From NCBI RefSeq assembly GCF_000321225.1, contig NW_004450276.1, positions 838,300-902,299 on the forward strand: a DNA stretch of 64,000 nt. Reading direction: 5' to 3'. The translations under genes were made by a program, and so were the position numbers. The notes beneath the pieces are model-generated. The model was not told where the DNA came from and did not search any database. It saw nothing but the letters and a program-made list of their open reading frames with translations. Below are positions 21,280 through 33,245 of this stretch, piece by piece. The stretch comes from Odobenus rosmarus divergens. Its lineage: Eukaryota > Chordata > Mammalia > Carnivora > Odobenidae. The number at the start of each line of letters is the position of its first letter. Position 1 is the stretch's first letter.

Positions 21280-21995
21280 GGGTAGAGTGGCAGTATCTAA
21301 AAAAGTTTAGACTATATTTTTTGGACTTAGCATTTCTATTTCTAGGATCTGTCTTATGGTAAAACTTGCACTAGTATTGAAATATACATATATATCTACA
21401 AAACCATTATTTGGAAAGGTGCTTGTAGGAGCAAAAATTGAAACAATCCAAGAAGCCATGACTGGGGACCGGTTTAAAGGGTTTTGCTGCATTTATTCAA
21501 TTGCACTACCATGTAGGTTTAAAAGAAAGAGGTAGATTTACATGATGTGGGAGGTTATCCAAAATATATTAGGTAGAAACATATGTTGCATAACAATATG
21601 TATACTATTTTTATAAAAGTAAGAAGATATATATTTGTATATGAATAGAAAAATCTGGAAGGATACATGTTAATTGTTAACAGTGGTTATCCCTGTGGGA
21701 AAATATTGATAAGAAGGGAGGGGAATCTTTTGTCATCTTCGGAACTCCTAGATGTGTGCAATGAGTGTGTGTGTGTGTGTGTGTATGTTTAAATAGAAGT
21801 ATTTGAATTTATATTGCTCTTTAATATATTCATATATATATATATATCCATTAAAACACCTGAATAGATCAAAATGTTAACAATGGTTCTCTCTGGATGA
21901 TAGGGCTAAGATTTCCTTTAGTCTTGTGCTCTATATATTTTTATACTTTAAAATTTTCCTTAATGAATGTATTAATTTTATAATCATAACAAATT
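21280..21995 (+). mobile_element. L1M 3' region (one or two copies)
   Basis: TAGGAGCAAAAATTGAAACA, TCTGGAAGGATACATGTTAA and GTTAACAGTGGTTATCCCTG are L1M 3' terminal phrases. A second AATGTTAACAATGGTTCTCT with TTAAAATTTTCCTTAATG at 21874-21985 repeats the same part, so two 3' ends lie in tandem. A (TG)n at 21764-21785 and an AT tract at 21830-21848 lie between. Confidence 0.65.
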
Positions 21996-22246
21996 GTTGA
22001 GTCCCTGGAGAGACATCCTTCTCTCTGGAATTTGGCTCTATCAGCCACCCCAAAAGGATTAGCCTGAAAGAGTAGGATGTCCTTTACCTCATTAGGCAAA
22101 ACAACACATTCTCAACATTTAGCCTGACAAAGCAGAGTGTTGTTTACTGAGCATACAGAGACACACTCTTCTGTCTCAGGGGGCTTGACAGTATTTGTCT
22201 GGGACTATGATCATCCAATGAATCAACAGAGACTTCTTAGGCATAT
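21996..22246. other. Short single-copy stretch
   Basis: Nothing recognised; lies between the L1M 3' end and a Can-SINE. Confidence 0.4.
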
Positions 22247-22442
22247 TTTTTAAAGATTTTATTTATTTATTTGACAGAGAGAAAGAGACAGTGAGAGAGG
22301 GAACACAAGCAGGGGGAGTGGGAGAGGGAGAAGCAGGCTCCCCGCCGAGCAGGGAGCCCGATGTGGGGCTCAATCCCAGGACCCTGGGATCATGACCCGA
22401 GCCGAAGGCAGACGCTTAATGACTGAGCCACCCAGGCGCCCC
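22247..22442 (-). mobile_element. Can-SINE (SINEC)
   Basis: AAAGATTTTATTTATTTATT tail, CGAGCAGGGAGCCCGATGTG, GGGATCATGACCCGAGCC, CTGAGCCACCCAGGCGCCCC head. No clean TSD seen. Confidence 0.95.
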
Positions 22443-22779
22443 AACATTTGTTGCACTCAGTAGGCAAGGTGCTGCAGGGGAATGCAAGAATGAGACATGG
22501 TCCTCATTTTCAAGGTAAGGAGCAGGATCTAACTGAGCAAGAAATACCCATCCAAGAAACAGCAGACAATCTCCGGCACATAATCTGAAGGTTTAAACTG
22601 TGTAGCGCAGATCGACAAGCATTATAGGCATTAGGAGGAGTCACAGGGGGTGCAAGGGTTCATGGCATTGTGGCCCACTTGCCTCATTTGACACGTGACA
22701 GGGAGCTAACGGATGTTACCAGCAGAGCTCAGATTGACTTCTGTTCCTTGTGTCTCTTCTACTACTTTCTTAATCTTGG

Positions 22780-22948
22780 TCCTAACATTTTGGCCCAGTT
22801 ATTCTTTGTTGTGAGAGGCTGTCCTGTGTTTTGCAGAATGTTTAGCAGCATCCTTGGGCCCGACATGCTAGTGAAACTCTGTTGCCTACTTCTAACAGTC
22901 AATAATGTCATTGCCAAAAATCATCCCCAGTCAGGAACCAGGGTGATT
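22780..22948 (-). mobile_element. MER20 (hAT-Charlie MITE)
   Basis: Reverse-complement MER20 phrases: TTATTCTTTGTTGTGAGAGG, CTGTCCTGTGTTTTGCAGAA, GTTTAGCAGCATCCTTGG, GTCATTGCCAAAAATCATCC. Confidence 0.8.
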
Positions 22949-22949
22949 T

Positions 22950-23700
22950 TTTTATAGATTATGAGAAAAGAAGGAGCATTTAAGACAGGGGATGAGATGG
23001 TCAAATATGCCATCCATTTCGGGGGGGGGGGCTATGCTCAGGAAATGAGACAGTCTGAGAGAACTCATGTGTATTAGTGACTAGTGGAAAACGTGGCTAC
23101 ATAGGCAAAGTAGGATAAGACTCTGGAAATAGAGATGTACCAAGACATCAAAGGAAATATAAGGCCATTGTGAAGTGTGAATAGGGAAATGTTATGATGA
23201 AATAATATTTAAGGAAGACTGGCTTGTGTGCAATATAAGGATAGATTTTACAGAGAACAGACTGGATTCAGGAAAACAAGTTGTGAACAAATAACAATAT
23301 GCTTGGCAGCTAAGTGAGCGGAATTGGGGGGGTGCCAATGGTCACAGGAAGGGATGCTAATAGATTCAATGTATCTTAAAGGGAATATGAACAGGGCTTG
23401 GCCTGATAAAGAAGAAGAGCAATGAATCAAAGATGATGAAGTTTTTGATGCTGCATGACCACAAGGACGAGGAGAGAGTGACAGATATGAAAGTCAAGAA
23501 AGGAAGTCAACTTCCATTCATCAGTGATCTTGAGTGTTTTCATAACTGGAAGAAATTAAAGCCACAATGAGACATCCAAACAGACATGACCATTAGACAA
23601 CTGGAGATAGAGAGCAGAGTGTGAAGATCCCCACTCTACATTTACCAGTCTCAAGTGTGGAGACAGGATCCCCAAATGGTGAGACCAATTTTGTGGATGG
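22950..23700 (+). repeat. Ancient mammalian interspersed repeat, second copy
   Basis: Order of phrases (GGAAATGTTATGATGAAATA, GATGATGAAGTTTTTGATGC, GAGACATCCAAACAGACATG, CAACTGGAGATAGAGAGC) matches the continuation of the repeat at 3606-4060. An 11-G run lies at 23021-23031. Confidence 0.45.
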
Positions 23701-23717
23701 CTTGTAGGTTTGCAAAT

Positions 23718-23745
23718 CTCTCTCTCTCTCTTTTTTTTTTTTTTG
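23718..23745. repeat. (TC)n then poly(T)
   Basis: CTCTCTCTCTCTC followed by a T run. Confidence 0.9.
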
Positions 23746-24364
23746 CAAAGTTACAGAAAATATAAAGAACCTGAATTCACAAACTTAAACCAAACCAAAC
23801 CAGAAAAACCACCTATAAGGCCCATTTTGTACCAGAGGTACAAAATGTTTCCAATCCTATTCATTTCTCATTTAGCCATTCCCTCCTGAAGAGCATATAG
23901 GATGCAGGCTGAGAAGACAAGATTATTTCTCTCGGGAGTTCACCTTATGTTTTCAGATATCATCATCATCCACAGGGATTTATTTACTGCCAAATTAAAC
24001 TGGAGCTATATCAGGTACTGAACAAAGATAATAATACAGATGTGGTCCCTGGCTTCTAGTCTTACTTATGCAAATAGGTATAGTATTTACAGATCAAATA
24101 AATTCTAAACAATGCAGAAGTAGGAAATATGCACATTGGGTGTAAGTTGAAAGCATTGGGGAAGAAAGTGGTATTGAGGAAAGTATTTCATAATCATACA
24201 AAACAGTACCAAGGGCAATTTGGTGTAAAAATGAGGGGGTCAGGGGCCCCTGCCACCTCAATGAGTCATGGATTCATTCCATGATCTTCAGCAAATCAGT
24301 TCAATTCTCTCTATTAAATGCTACTGATATTATCTGTTTGAGGGTACTTTCATCTTTTTTGCTT
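23746..24364. other. Single-copy stretch with a MIR-like piece
   Basis: A perfect 11-bp inverted repeat lies at 23823-23847. About 24260-24345 resembles a MIR (CATGATCTTCAGCAAATCAG). Nothing else recognised. Confidence 0.4.
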
Positions 24365-24500
24365 ATTTGCTTATTCAACAAACACTGATTGAATTTTACC
24401 TCCATATGCTGGCCTCTGCGGGTAGTTCTAGAAATGTAAAAATGAAAGCAACACAACACTTATCTTCAGAGGAAGTAGGTAAACTAACATATTGTAGGAG
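24365..24500 (-). mobile_element. L2 LINE 3' end
   Basis: TTATTCAACAAACACTGATT and GGTAGTTCTAGAAATGTAAA follow the reverse-complement L2 tail. Confidence 0.5.
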
Positions 24501-24507
24501 GGAATTG

Positions 24508-24790
24508 TATCAGTTAGGATGCTCTTGACTACAAGTAACAAAAGATCCAACAAAGTGTTGCTTAAATAGAAAAGATAACTCTCTCACACCAAAAAAAGCC
24601 TCAACATGGCGTTGGTTAATTCAGTTAACCAGTGTCATCAAGAAGGACCCAGGTAGTTTCTGCCTTTCTACTCTGACGTCCTCAGAATTTTGCTTTCAGT
24701 ATTTAGGCTTGTCCTTATTCATGGATACAAGCAGCTGCCACAGCTCCAAGCATCACGTCCTGAGGCAACTGATACTGAAACTGTGAGGTC
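24508..24790 (+). repeat. Ancient interspersed repeat (unnamed)
   Basis: CAGTTAGGATGCTCTTGACT, CAAGTAACAAAAGATCC and GCTGCCACAGCTCCAAGCAT recall a dispersed mammalian repeat whose name I cannot give. A MIR-like tail (CCTGGCACATAGAAATTG) follows to about 24870. Confidence 0.45.
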
Positions 24791-24906
24791 TAAGAGAAGC
24801 AATGCATACATAATGCACAGGTCCTGGCACATAGAAATTGTTCAATAGATGTTAGCTATTATTATTTTTGGAATAATGTGATACTATTTAGCTCCTGAGA
24901 AACTGC

Positions 24907-25430
24907 TTGTATTAGTTTGCTAATACAAAGTATCACACTGAGTAGCTTAAATAACAGAAGTTTATTGTATCACAGTTCTGGAGGCTAGAAGGTTGCAATC
25001 AAGGTGTCAGCAGGATTGGTTCTTTGTGAAGGAAGGGTCTGTTCCAACCTCTTTCCTTGGCTTGCAGATGCTCACTTCTCTCTTGGTCTCTCCACATTAA
25101 CTTTTCTTTTTTTAAAGTAGATTTTACACATAGCACAAAGCCCAACTCAGGGCTTGAACTCACGACCCTGAGAATGAGACCTGAGCTGAGATCAAGAGTC
25201 CATGGCTTACCGACTGAGGCACCCAAGCGCCCCCACATTATCTTATTTCTTTGTGTGTCTTTCTCTTCAGTGGCATTCTTTTTGTTAGGACTCCAGTCAT
25301 AGTAGATTAGGGGCTCATCCTATCCCAGTACTAACTGCATCTGATATGACCCAATTTCCAAATAATCTCCATTCAGAGGTACAGGAGGTTAGGCCTTCAA
25401 CATATGGTGTTTTGGGGGGAACATATCAAT
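24907..25430 (-). mobile_element. MLT1 solo LTR split by an old Can-SINE
   Basis: Reverse-complement MLT1: TATTAGTTTGCTAATACAAA, CAGTTCTGGAGGCTAGAAGG, CAAGGTGTCAGCAGGATTGG, then after the SINE TTAGGACTCCAGTCATAGTA and TTCAACATATGGTGTTTTGG. Confidence 0.88.
25105..25232 (-). mobile_element. Old Can-SINE nested in MLT1
   Basis: Reverse complement with CAGGGCTTGAACTCACGACC, CTGAGATCAAGAGTCC and head CCGACTGAGGCACCCAAGCG. Flanking repeats CCACATTAACTT (25092-25103) and CCACATTATCTT (25233-25244) are a TSD with one mismatch. Confidence 0.9.
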
Positions 25431-28400
25431 GTGCATATCAATGTGCTTTAGTTTAGGTGTCTTCATTTACTAGTGCTTTAAAAAAGACTGTCTTAAAAGA
25501 GAGGAAATATTTCCACTTTAAGAGAGAGGAAATAAGTGGGGAAATCGGAATTTGGCTAAGCGTTCCATGTATCAGATCTCCTTTCTAGTTAACAAATTCT
25601 CTTAACACATGAGTGGATTTATTATCCATAATTTTCCATAAACTGAGCTCTTTTTATAAAGAATTATGGAATCTTCCCCTGGTTTTATTTCCTTTACTCC
25701 TTTCCCCTCCAACTTCATCTCAATTATTTCCTTGTTCTTTCTAAGAAAAACAAAAAATCCTGTTTTGTTTATTTGCATTTCTTCCCCACATGGGGGAGAA
25801 ACCTAATGGACTGTGCTTGGAATTTAGACCGCAAAAGCATAATACTTTTTTACCAATTTATATATTCTCCTGGGTGCGAGAAGAATTGGTAAGCTATCAA
25901 AAGTTGAGTGAGTGTTCTCAGCTGCTTGAGGGAAACCCCGAGACCGTCTGCACGGTCTGTCCTTCTTTCATCTGGAGACACAGCAACCCTGTCCTTGGCC
26001 TGGAGGGAAGATGGATGGATGAGAGCCCTGGGTTTCATTTCTGGAGAGGGAGAAGCTAAGAGGGGACCTAACAGGGACTCTCCCTCCTGCTCCTCAGCAG
26101 GACCACAGTCTTCTTCATTACACCAAGCTGAGAGGCAGTCTGGTCTCAGCTCCTTCCCCTAGCTACCCCGGGCTACATCCCTCTTCCTTCCCCTTTCTTT
26201 CCCACCAGACCTACAAGTGTTTGCGAAGCAGAGCTTTTTATTTTTGTAAATCTGAGCCACCCGACCCAGAGCTGCTTCCACTAGTGCATTCCCTGGTTTG
26301 GTGAAATGAAGGGCTGGGCACTTGCCCTGTTATTCAATTAAAACAGTCAGGTTAGCTGATTGTAATTGCTCACAGATGCCTTATTCACACCTATATAAGT
26401 ACAATTTTTAATTTCAAGCTAAGCTTTCTTCTGAAAACCAAATTAAATACTTTTTCTTTCTTTTTTAATGCTTACCATTAATATTTTGTAAGGAGAAATG
26501 AAAAAAGTTTTAGCATCTCCAACAGTGTGTTCCATGAGTTTCCTGGTGGGAGGTGATAAAGGCATTTTTTTTAACTGACTAAAAATGGTTAGCCACAGCA
26601 CCATGAAAATATCTCAGAATGTTTTAAAATGAAAAAAAAAAATTCTGTGACATGGAAATAGCAATTTAGAGGGGGTCCAGGGTTCGCTGGCAGCTTTGAA
26701 TGGCTGATTTTAGTCTTCTCCGGACCTCCCTCATGATTTCCACACCAATTTCCATCTACATCAAAAAAAAAAACAAGCCTCCTGAGGTACAGAGGGGAAA
26801 AAGTATGGGACCATTTGTTATTTTGGACACAGATGATTCCAACTGAGGGAGGACATTAAAATGTTTCAAGAAACATAGCCTTTGAAATACAGCAATAGAT
26901 TCACATCTATAACAGACTCTTCCGTAATATAAACCCCCTCAATGGAGTGCAGAACCCTTTTGTGACTCTCTATGCTTCAGATCCCACCCCCTAGGCACCT
27001 TTTTAAGTCCTGGAATTTAGCTATAGCCTTTACTGATGCTTAACAACCACTTGCGCCACACTCAGATCGAGGCATAAAATTATGGTAGACAACATCATTC
27101 TAAAAACTTCTGCCATTTTCAACTTTCTGGAAATCCACTGCTTTGCTATCTATTCCCAGAGGAGGATTAACACTGCACTTGTAAAGTGCTTTGCGTCCCT
27201 TAACAGGAGGATTGCGGGTGATGTGGCTGGAAACCAAAAATAATGTAACCTAATTTGCAGGTCTAGAAAGGAGGTGTGATGAAGGAGACTTAATTATTAT
27301 TTACTGTTACTTCAAATAATACTGAATGAAAATGTGTCTTCCATGATGCCAGGTACTAATTACCTGAATTATTTTGTTAATATGCGGGTTTTTCACGACC
27401 ATCTCTCTGCCACCCTTGTCTCTCTCTCTCATTTTTTATTCTAGTAGTGCTAGGCTTCTCATGCCCACAAACCAGCCTCCTCAACAGTTTCCACTGGAAC
27501 ATCTTTCTAGATGCTTATTCATTCTGGTCGCTCTGTATTTTCCATTTACTTCTGCTCCCCCTTACTTAGGAAGAGCTGCTCAGGGCTGGTAACCTTCTCT
27601 TGGAGGAGAGGGAGGGTGCCAAGGGCTGGAGGAGAGCACAGGAGAGGCAGGGCTAGAATAAGATGTATTTCAGCTAGGTCTAAGGTTTAGGCCATCCTGC
27701 AATGAAAAAAGAGCAATGAGCTGAGATAGGCAAACCTACCATTGAGCACTACCATAGTATGCTGGGATGACTTAAATCTAGGCAAAACAACACACAAAGA
27801 TCCAAGCACTATTAGGCGCCTGGTAAAATGAGAGACAGTCCCCTGTGTCTTCAGGAAGTTAATCTCTTCCCGACATAAACAGGTTGGCCTAGAGAGATCT
27901 GCTGACAGTATGTGCCTCTGTGAAATTGGGTTAGATAGATGTTTACTCAAATATAGTTCTCTGCTTTAGGCAGTCTTCAAAATGTGTACAAAACCACCAA
28001 TTCCATTTCCCCAGTGCTTGATTGTACTTGATCTTTCTCTACATTTTTCCAACCAACCATGCTTATCTTTGGAAGAGATTGGCTCATTTTTCTCAGATCA
28101 CTAAGGAAGGGAGTTTATTGTTGCTTTTTGGAGTTATCCCACCCTTGCCCCCAACAAATCTCTGGGATTATCCAAATACATACTGTTATATCATATTCCA
28201 GATATGGGGGCTTTTGCCACGTGACCTTTGAGCCAGCTGTGATTTGACCTGGGGAGTTTACCTCCGGATGTGGTGTGGCACTGACTCTTGTAGTATGACA
28301 GAGTCAGCTGCTACGTCACGTTCTTAGGCTACTGACGATTTGCCTTCGGTAACTCTAAGCACTGCGCATACATCGGAGTCCTAAATCACTCCATCATGCT

Positions 28401-28540
28401 CACTCTTTGGAAGAGAGGCGTGAGGGGTACTTATGTGTGGTGATTATGCAATGTTTGTGGACAGACCACATTAGCACATTTTCTGTCAGTTTGTGTCTAG
28501 TCTTCTCTTTTCGTATTTTATTTCATGATCCCTGAATTAT
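25431..28540. other. Long single-copy stretch
   Basis: No gene or confident repeat seen over about 3.1 kb. AT-rich, low-repeat sequence at 26320-26475 is a candidate conserved element. An inverted TGACTCT/AGAGTCA pair with a TACGTCA motif lies at 28281-28318. Open frames at 25790-26162, 27374-27592 and 27687-27950 show no domain. Confidence 0.45.
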
Positions 28541-28544
28541 GTCT

Positions 28545-28742
28545 GGACGTCCAGATTCTTGTGCTGATTTGGCAGCTAATTTGCTGCAAGACTTGAATTT
28601 CTGGGGTCAATTGACTTCTCTAGGTTTCACTTTTGTCATCTGCCAAATGCAGGGGTTGGACAAGATGGTCTCCAAAAACCTTGCCTGAATGAGTCCTCCA
28701 AGGTTCTCTGACATCCTGTTTTCATGCTATGATTTTTCTTTT
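28545..28742 (+). mobile_element. MIR SINE
   Basis: GGTTTCACTTTTGTCATCTG, GGGTTGGACAAGATGGTCTC and TTCATGCTATGATT match a MIR-type core and 3' part. Confidence 0.6.
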
Positions 28743-29480
28743 TTTCAAGAGGAGGGGGCATACAGATTAGATGGCAATATTTTATTTCCCAAAAGCTTTG
28801 ATCAAACTAAGTCGGCTGAGTGAGGAACTGGTATCTCTCCACTCTTGTCTCCATATAAAATGGCATAAGTTGCTAACTATATGCAAGGAAGCATTTCTTG
28901 AGAAAATGTGAAAAATGTAAATGGGGTTAGAACTCTTTTACGATGCATACATATGATCTCTACTTTATAAAGTTGGTGATCTCTGTTCTCTTGCAGCCAG
29001 AAATCATCAAGGAAAAAAAAAAAAGTCAATGAGCAGCTAGAAGGGTTGTGATGGTGCTCTTTGAGGAGTATAATGGCAAAAAGTTACAACAGAAATATCA
29101 TTAATTGATTGAGGGTGATGATTTGGTGCCTAGTCTTGTTCTGGTGTCATTATATAGCCCTGAGTTACGACAGTTTGCTAAATGATGATGCAATGGAAAA
29201 CCTAATTTGTGCTAATTGCTCTTCACGGCAAAATAAAGTTTATTAAGTTATTTAAAAGTGAGTGGTCAAAACAATCAGGTTGAATACCACCTTCTCAACT
29301 TTGGGTTTCCTATTAAAGACTTTTTCAGAATGGAAAATGGAATGGAATAGAATGGCCGCCATTTTGCTAAGACCAGCAAAATAAATATTGGTATTGTTAA
29401 CCTCTGGCATCCACATAGCAAAGTGGCCAGATAAAGCTCATCACCCAGGTACTGCTGTGCCAATGCAGTCTGATACATCT
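28743..29480. other. Single-copy stretch
   Basis: Nothing recognised; 29095-29255 is AT-rich with homeobox-like ATTA/TAAT motifs. Confidence 0.4.
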
Positions 29481-30110
29481 ATTTTCCACTTTTCCAAAGT
29501 GGTCTTCTAAATATCTACATCAGGTCATATGAATTCTCTACTTCAAATCCTTCTATAGATTCCCTTTGGGCTCATAATGAAATAAACACCCCATAAGATG
29601 GTTGAAAACTCCCTGTGTTTATTTACTGCTGTGTTTCCAGTGCTGGGACAGTATAAGGCATATAGTATATATTTGATGAACATTTGCTGAATTAATGAAA
29701 ATCCTGTGTGATCTGGTCCCTGTTCATCTCTCCTACCTCTTTGTTCATCTCCAGCCACTGTGGCCTTCCTAGAGTCTGAGAAATGTACCGAGTCCCTGTT
29801 CTGCACAAGGCTTCACCTTGAGCCCCCTTTCCTTTGTCCGGTTAAATTCTACCTTCTTCCAGATAAAACATCATTCTTTCAGGTTTTTGGTAATCTTATT
29901 TGGCCCCTTGTATTATTGTTTCTTATAGCACCAAATTCTTCTATTTCAGAGGATTATCAAGTTTCTAATTATATAATTATTTGTGTGAATATTAATTTAT
30001 AATTTCTCCCATTAGACTCAATGATTAATTTCCAGGGATTGTGTCTGCATTAAAACTGTATATTCTATAACTAATACAGTCTGTACATAATGCATGCCCA
30101 ATAAATCCTT
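29481..30110 (+). mobile_element. L2 LINE 3' region, with a second L2 end inside
   Basis: L2-type CTTCTATAGATTCCCTTTGG, TGTGATCTGGTCCCTGTTCA, ACCGAGTCCCTGTTCTGC and the final CATGCCCAATAAATCC. An L2-tail-like segment at 29600-29695 (TGCTGTGTTTCCAGTGCTGG) interrupts it, so one L2 end lies inside another. Confidence 0.6.
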
Positions 30111-30129
30111 ATTTTAAAACTTATTATAG

Positions 30130-30345
30130 AGAAACCATTGGCATGTTAAAATTAAATTTTTATTTACTTATTCTAAATATTTAATACACGTAGATAGTTT
30201 TTTAAAAAGAGTAGACAGTGAAAAGGAAGTCCTCAGTTTCTATCCCCAGAAGTGACCTCTGCTATGTTTTATATATATCTCCTTCCAGAGATAATCTATG
30301 AGAATGAGCACATATTCCACATATATCCAATAAATGTCCTTTGAG
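30130..30345. mobile_element. Old L1M-like fragment
   Basis: AGTAGACAGTGAAAAGGAAG, TTTCTATCCCCAGAAGTGAC and CTTCCAGAGATAATCTATGA resemble a common L1M 3'-region repeat. Family and strand uncertain. Confidence 0.4.
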
Positions 30346-30990
30346 GAATGAATTAATGAATCACTTCCATTATCACAAACCCGTTGTGAAAGTTTTTTAG
30401 GGTGAGAGCTTTTCATTCTGTGCATAAAACTATATTAAATAAGCCTCACCTAGGCAACAAAGAAAAAAATAACTTAGCCAGCTCAGAAAAAAACCTTTTC
30501 ATATTGATTCTTTTTGTCTTTGTTTATAGCTCTGGATTAGAAAATAAGCATGAATACAGAATGTCACCCAACACCTATAAAGAAACGAGATTTCTTTAAT
30601 GAGGTAACCAAAAAAGTTTTCCTTTCCTCAAAAGAGATAATGATATTTTTAGCCTTTTTTTGCAGCAGTAGAAGCTACCTGATGAAACAGGAATCGTTCA
30701 GGTTCTTAATTGGGGAACTGGATGCACAGTCAGGAATGAGGTAAGGAGTCTCCCTAAAGCACTCCTGGGACTCGTAGTCAGGCTGATACCTAGACCCTAC
30801 GATGTTGGCCACACCTAGTTCTGGGTCAGCCGACAATGGAATGAAAACCACACACAGTCCTGGTTTGCTCTGGTTTCTCCATTCCTGTCAGTGGGGCAAT
30901 CACTGCTGGCCTCACATTCTCTTCTCTGGTCCTCAGTGGCCTCTTCCAGAAAAGCAGCCCAGGTCTGTTCTGAGCTGGTTCCAGACACCT
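30346..30990. other. Single-copy stretch
   Basis: Nothing recognised. Frames of 60-67 aa here overlap on both strands without domains. Confidence 0.4.
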
Positions 30991-31457
30991 ACATTCATTT
31001 CCTAGGCTGCTGCAGCAAAATGCCACCCACTCGGTGGCTTAAACCAACACAATGCGCTCTCCCACCCTTCTGGAGGTAAGAAGTCCAAAATCAAGGTGTC
31101 AGCAGGGCCACATGCCATCTGAAGGCTCTAGGGAACATTCCTTCCTCACCTTTTCCAGTTTTTGATGCAAGGCAAGGGATGCCGGCAATCCTTGGCATCC
31201 TTTGCCTTGCAGCTGATCACTCCAATCTCTGCCTCCATTGTCACATGGCCTTTGCCCATGTATATCCCCTCCAGGGTCATTACATGGCTTTTTCATAAGG
31301 ACACCATTGGATTTAGGGCACACCTACCTCATCTAGTAGGACTTCATTTTAACTTAATTACATCTGCAAAGGCTGTATTTCCAAATACTGTCACACTGTA
31401 AAGTTCTAGGTGGACATGGATCTTTGGGGGGACACTCTACAATCCAGCTTAGTACCC
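30991..31457 (-). mobile_element. MLT1 solo LTR, diverged
   Basis: Reverse-complement MLT1: TTTCCTAGGCTGCTGCAGCA, GGAGGTAAGAAGTCCAAAAT, ATAAGGACACCATTGGATTT, TTCATTTTAACTTAATTACA and ATCTTTGGGGGGACACTCTA. Three open frames here are LTR by-products. Confidence 0.82.
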
Positions 31458-33105
31458 AAGGCAGATGACCTGTGACCGAGGGTATCTGAAGCCAGTGCCC
31501 AAAGGACAAATATGGTGGCTCCCTCTGACCGCAGCTTCTTCCCAGCCCACGGAACCTGAGCTTCTTCATGCGTGTCCCCCACGCACCTACAATTGAAATC
31601 ACCACATTCTCACACTGCTTATTTTTAGATCAAGTGTGGTTTTTACTGTCTTTCACCCAAATCTTTTCCATTGCTGATCCTTACAAAACGGCAACAGCAA
31701 AGCTTCATCCTACACTGGAGTTTTAAATGGTTGGACAATCTTGGAGCTAAGACCTCGTCTCTAAGCAGGGCCTCCCGTGATGGAAACATTGGTCTCGCAC
31801 CGCATTGTGATTTAAGAAGTGGCTCTTTGTTAAAATCCTCGTTGCACAAGTGACAAATACACCAGCCCACACAAGCAGTGAGACTGCCCGCCTGGGATGG
31901 CAGGGATATTTTGGGTGGTACTCTGGGGGAGTTATGAATGGATTGGGCTGCTTTCCCTACTTTCGATTGTTAGCCAGTGGAAGCTGCTTTCCTCCCGGGG
32001 CAAGAACGAACCAGTTTTGCTGACAACACTCGTACACGGAAAACAGCAATTTCAGAGCACCAGCAGGCAGTAGAAGCATCAAGAAGACGGCACATCTGGA
32101 GACAGATCAAGTTGGTCCTGTGAATGTGGACACTGGGATGCTTCCTGAGGTGGGAGAGCAGAATCCCTGACCTCAAGGAGCTGTGTGTCCTGTCAGCTGC
32201 ATAACCAACAGCTTGTTCTACTCTTATACGAGGCGCTGACGTGATCTGTAAGTAGTAGGTAATGAGCAACTTTCCTAAGTAGATGCCTTTCCTGATAGCA
32301 CTACATTCTTACCCAACGCTGTTCCCTTCATTCTCTCCCAGTTGCTGGCCCTGCAAACTTATGAGACGTATTGCCTGATTCTTCAGAAAGTCTCTAAATA
32401 TCCCATTATGAGACATGACCTCTCCATTTATAAAATTAGTATAAAAGCTTACATAAAACAGCCACGAGCTGTTTGAACTATCCCGTGGAAATAGCACTCA
32501 TTCGTCCAGCAATATCTGAATGCCCAAGAGGCTCTAGGTCCTCTGCTAGGTAGGAGGGCAACAAGGTGAATGGGGGGAGGGTCTCTCCTCGGTGTCTGAG
32601 CTGCTACAAAGGCACAGGTGGTCTGATCATGCCAGGCCAAAACTGCTTGAAAATGAAGCCCAAAGAAACTTGCCACCTATTTCAGGAGGGAATGCTCCTT
32701 GGATGCGTCATGGGAGAGAATCCCCTTTGGCGTAAACTAGTTCCTCAGGGAACAGTATGTGAAATGCTGCTTTTCTGGATGAGATAAGAAAAGGCGAGAG
32801 CTGTTCTCAGGAGTGGGGCTTATCTGTTTCGGTCAATACCTCTCTTGGCCAACAGAGAGATGCTGTCACCTTACTAAGCACGGAGAACAGAGAGAGTGGA
32901 AACCGAAAGTCAGCATTTAGAGAAGTGGGATAGCGCTTCACTAAACTTGCTGGCATCATGTTCTCACTTCAATGTGTTAATGAAATGACCATTTCAAGAA
33001 ACCAAAAGCAGACATTCCAATCTGAGGGATGAGGTGAAGGCAAACCGTTGCCTTTTAGAGAGACTAAAGGAATCTCGCTTGACAGCAGAGTGGTGACGTC
33101 AGATG
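31458..33105. other. Single-copy stretch
   Basis: No repeat or gene recognised. A consensus CRE palindrome TGACGTCA lies at 33094-33101. Confidence 0.45.
33094..33101. promoter_or_regulatory. Perfect CRE palindrome TGACGTCA
   Basis: An exact match to the CREB/ATF consensus in non-repeat DNA. No promoter is visible beside it, and an 8-mer match can be chance. Confidence 0.25.
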
Positions 33106-33109
33106 GAGA

Positions 33110-33245
33110 AAACGATGTCTGCTCTAGGAATCAAAATAATCTCGCCGTACATCCTTGCTCCACCACTCACTAGAGCTTTGGGCCCTTTAGGAAAACTCTC
33201 TCATTTCTCTCAGGTTACATTTCCTATAGCATGACATATCCAGTG
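33110..33245 (+). mobile_element. MIR-like SINE
   Basis: TTGCTCCACCACTCACTAGA followed by GAAAACTCTCTCATTTCTCT follows the MIR order; diverged. Confidence 0.45.
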
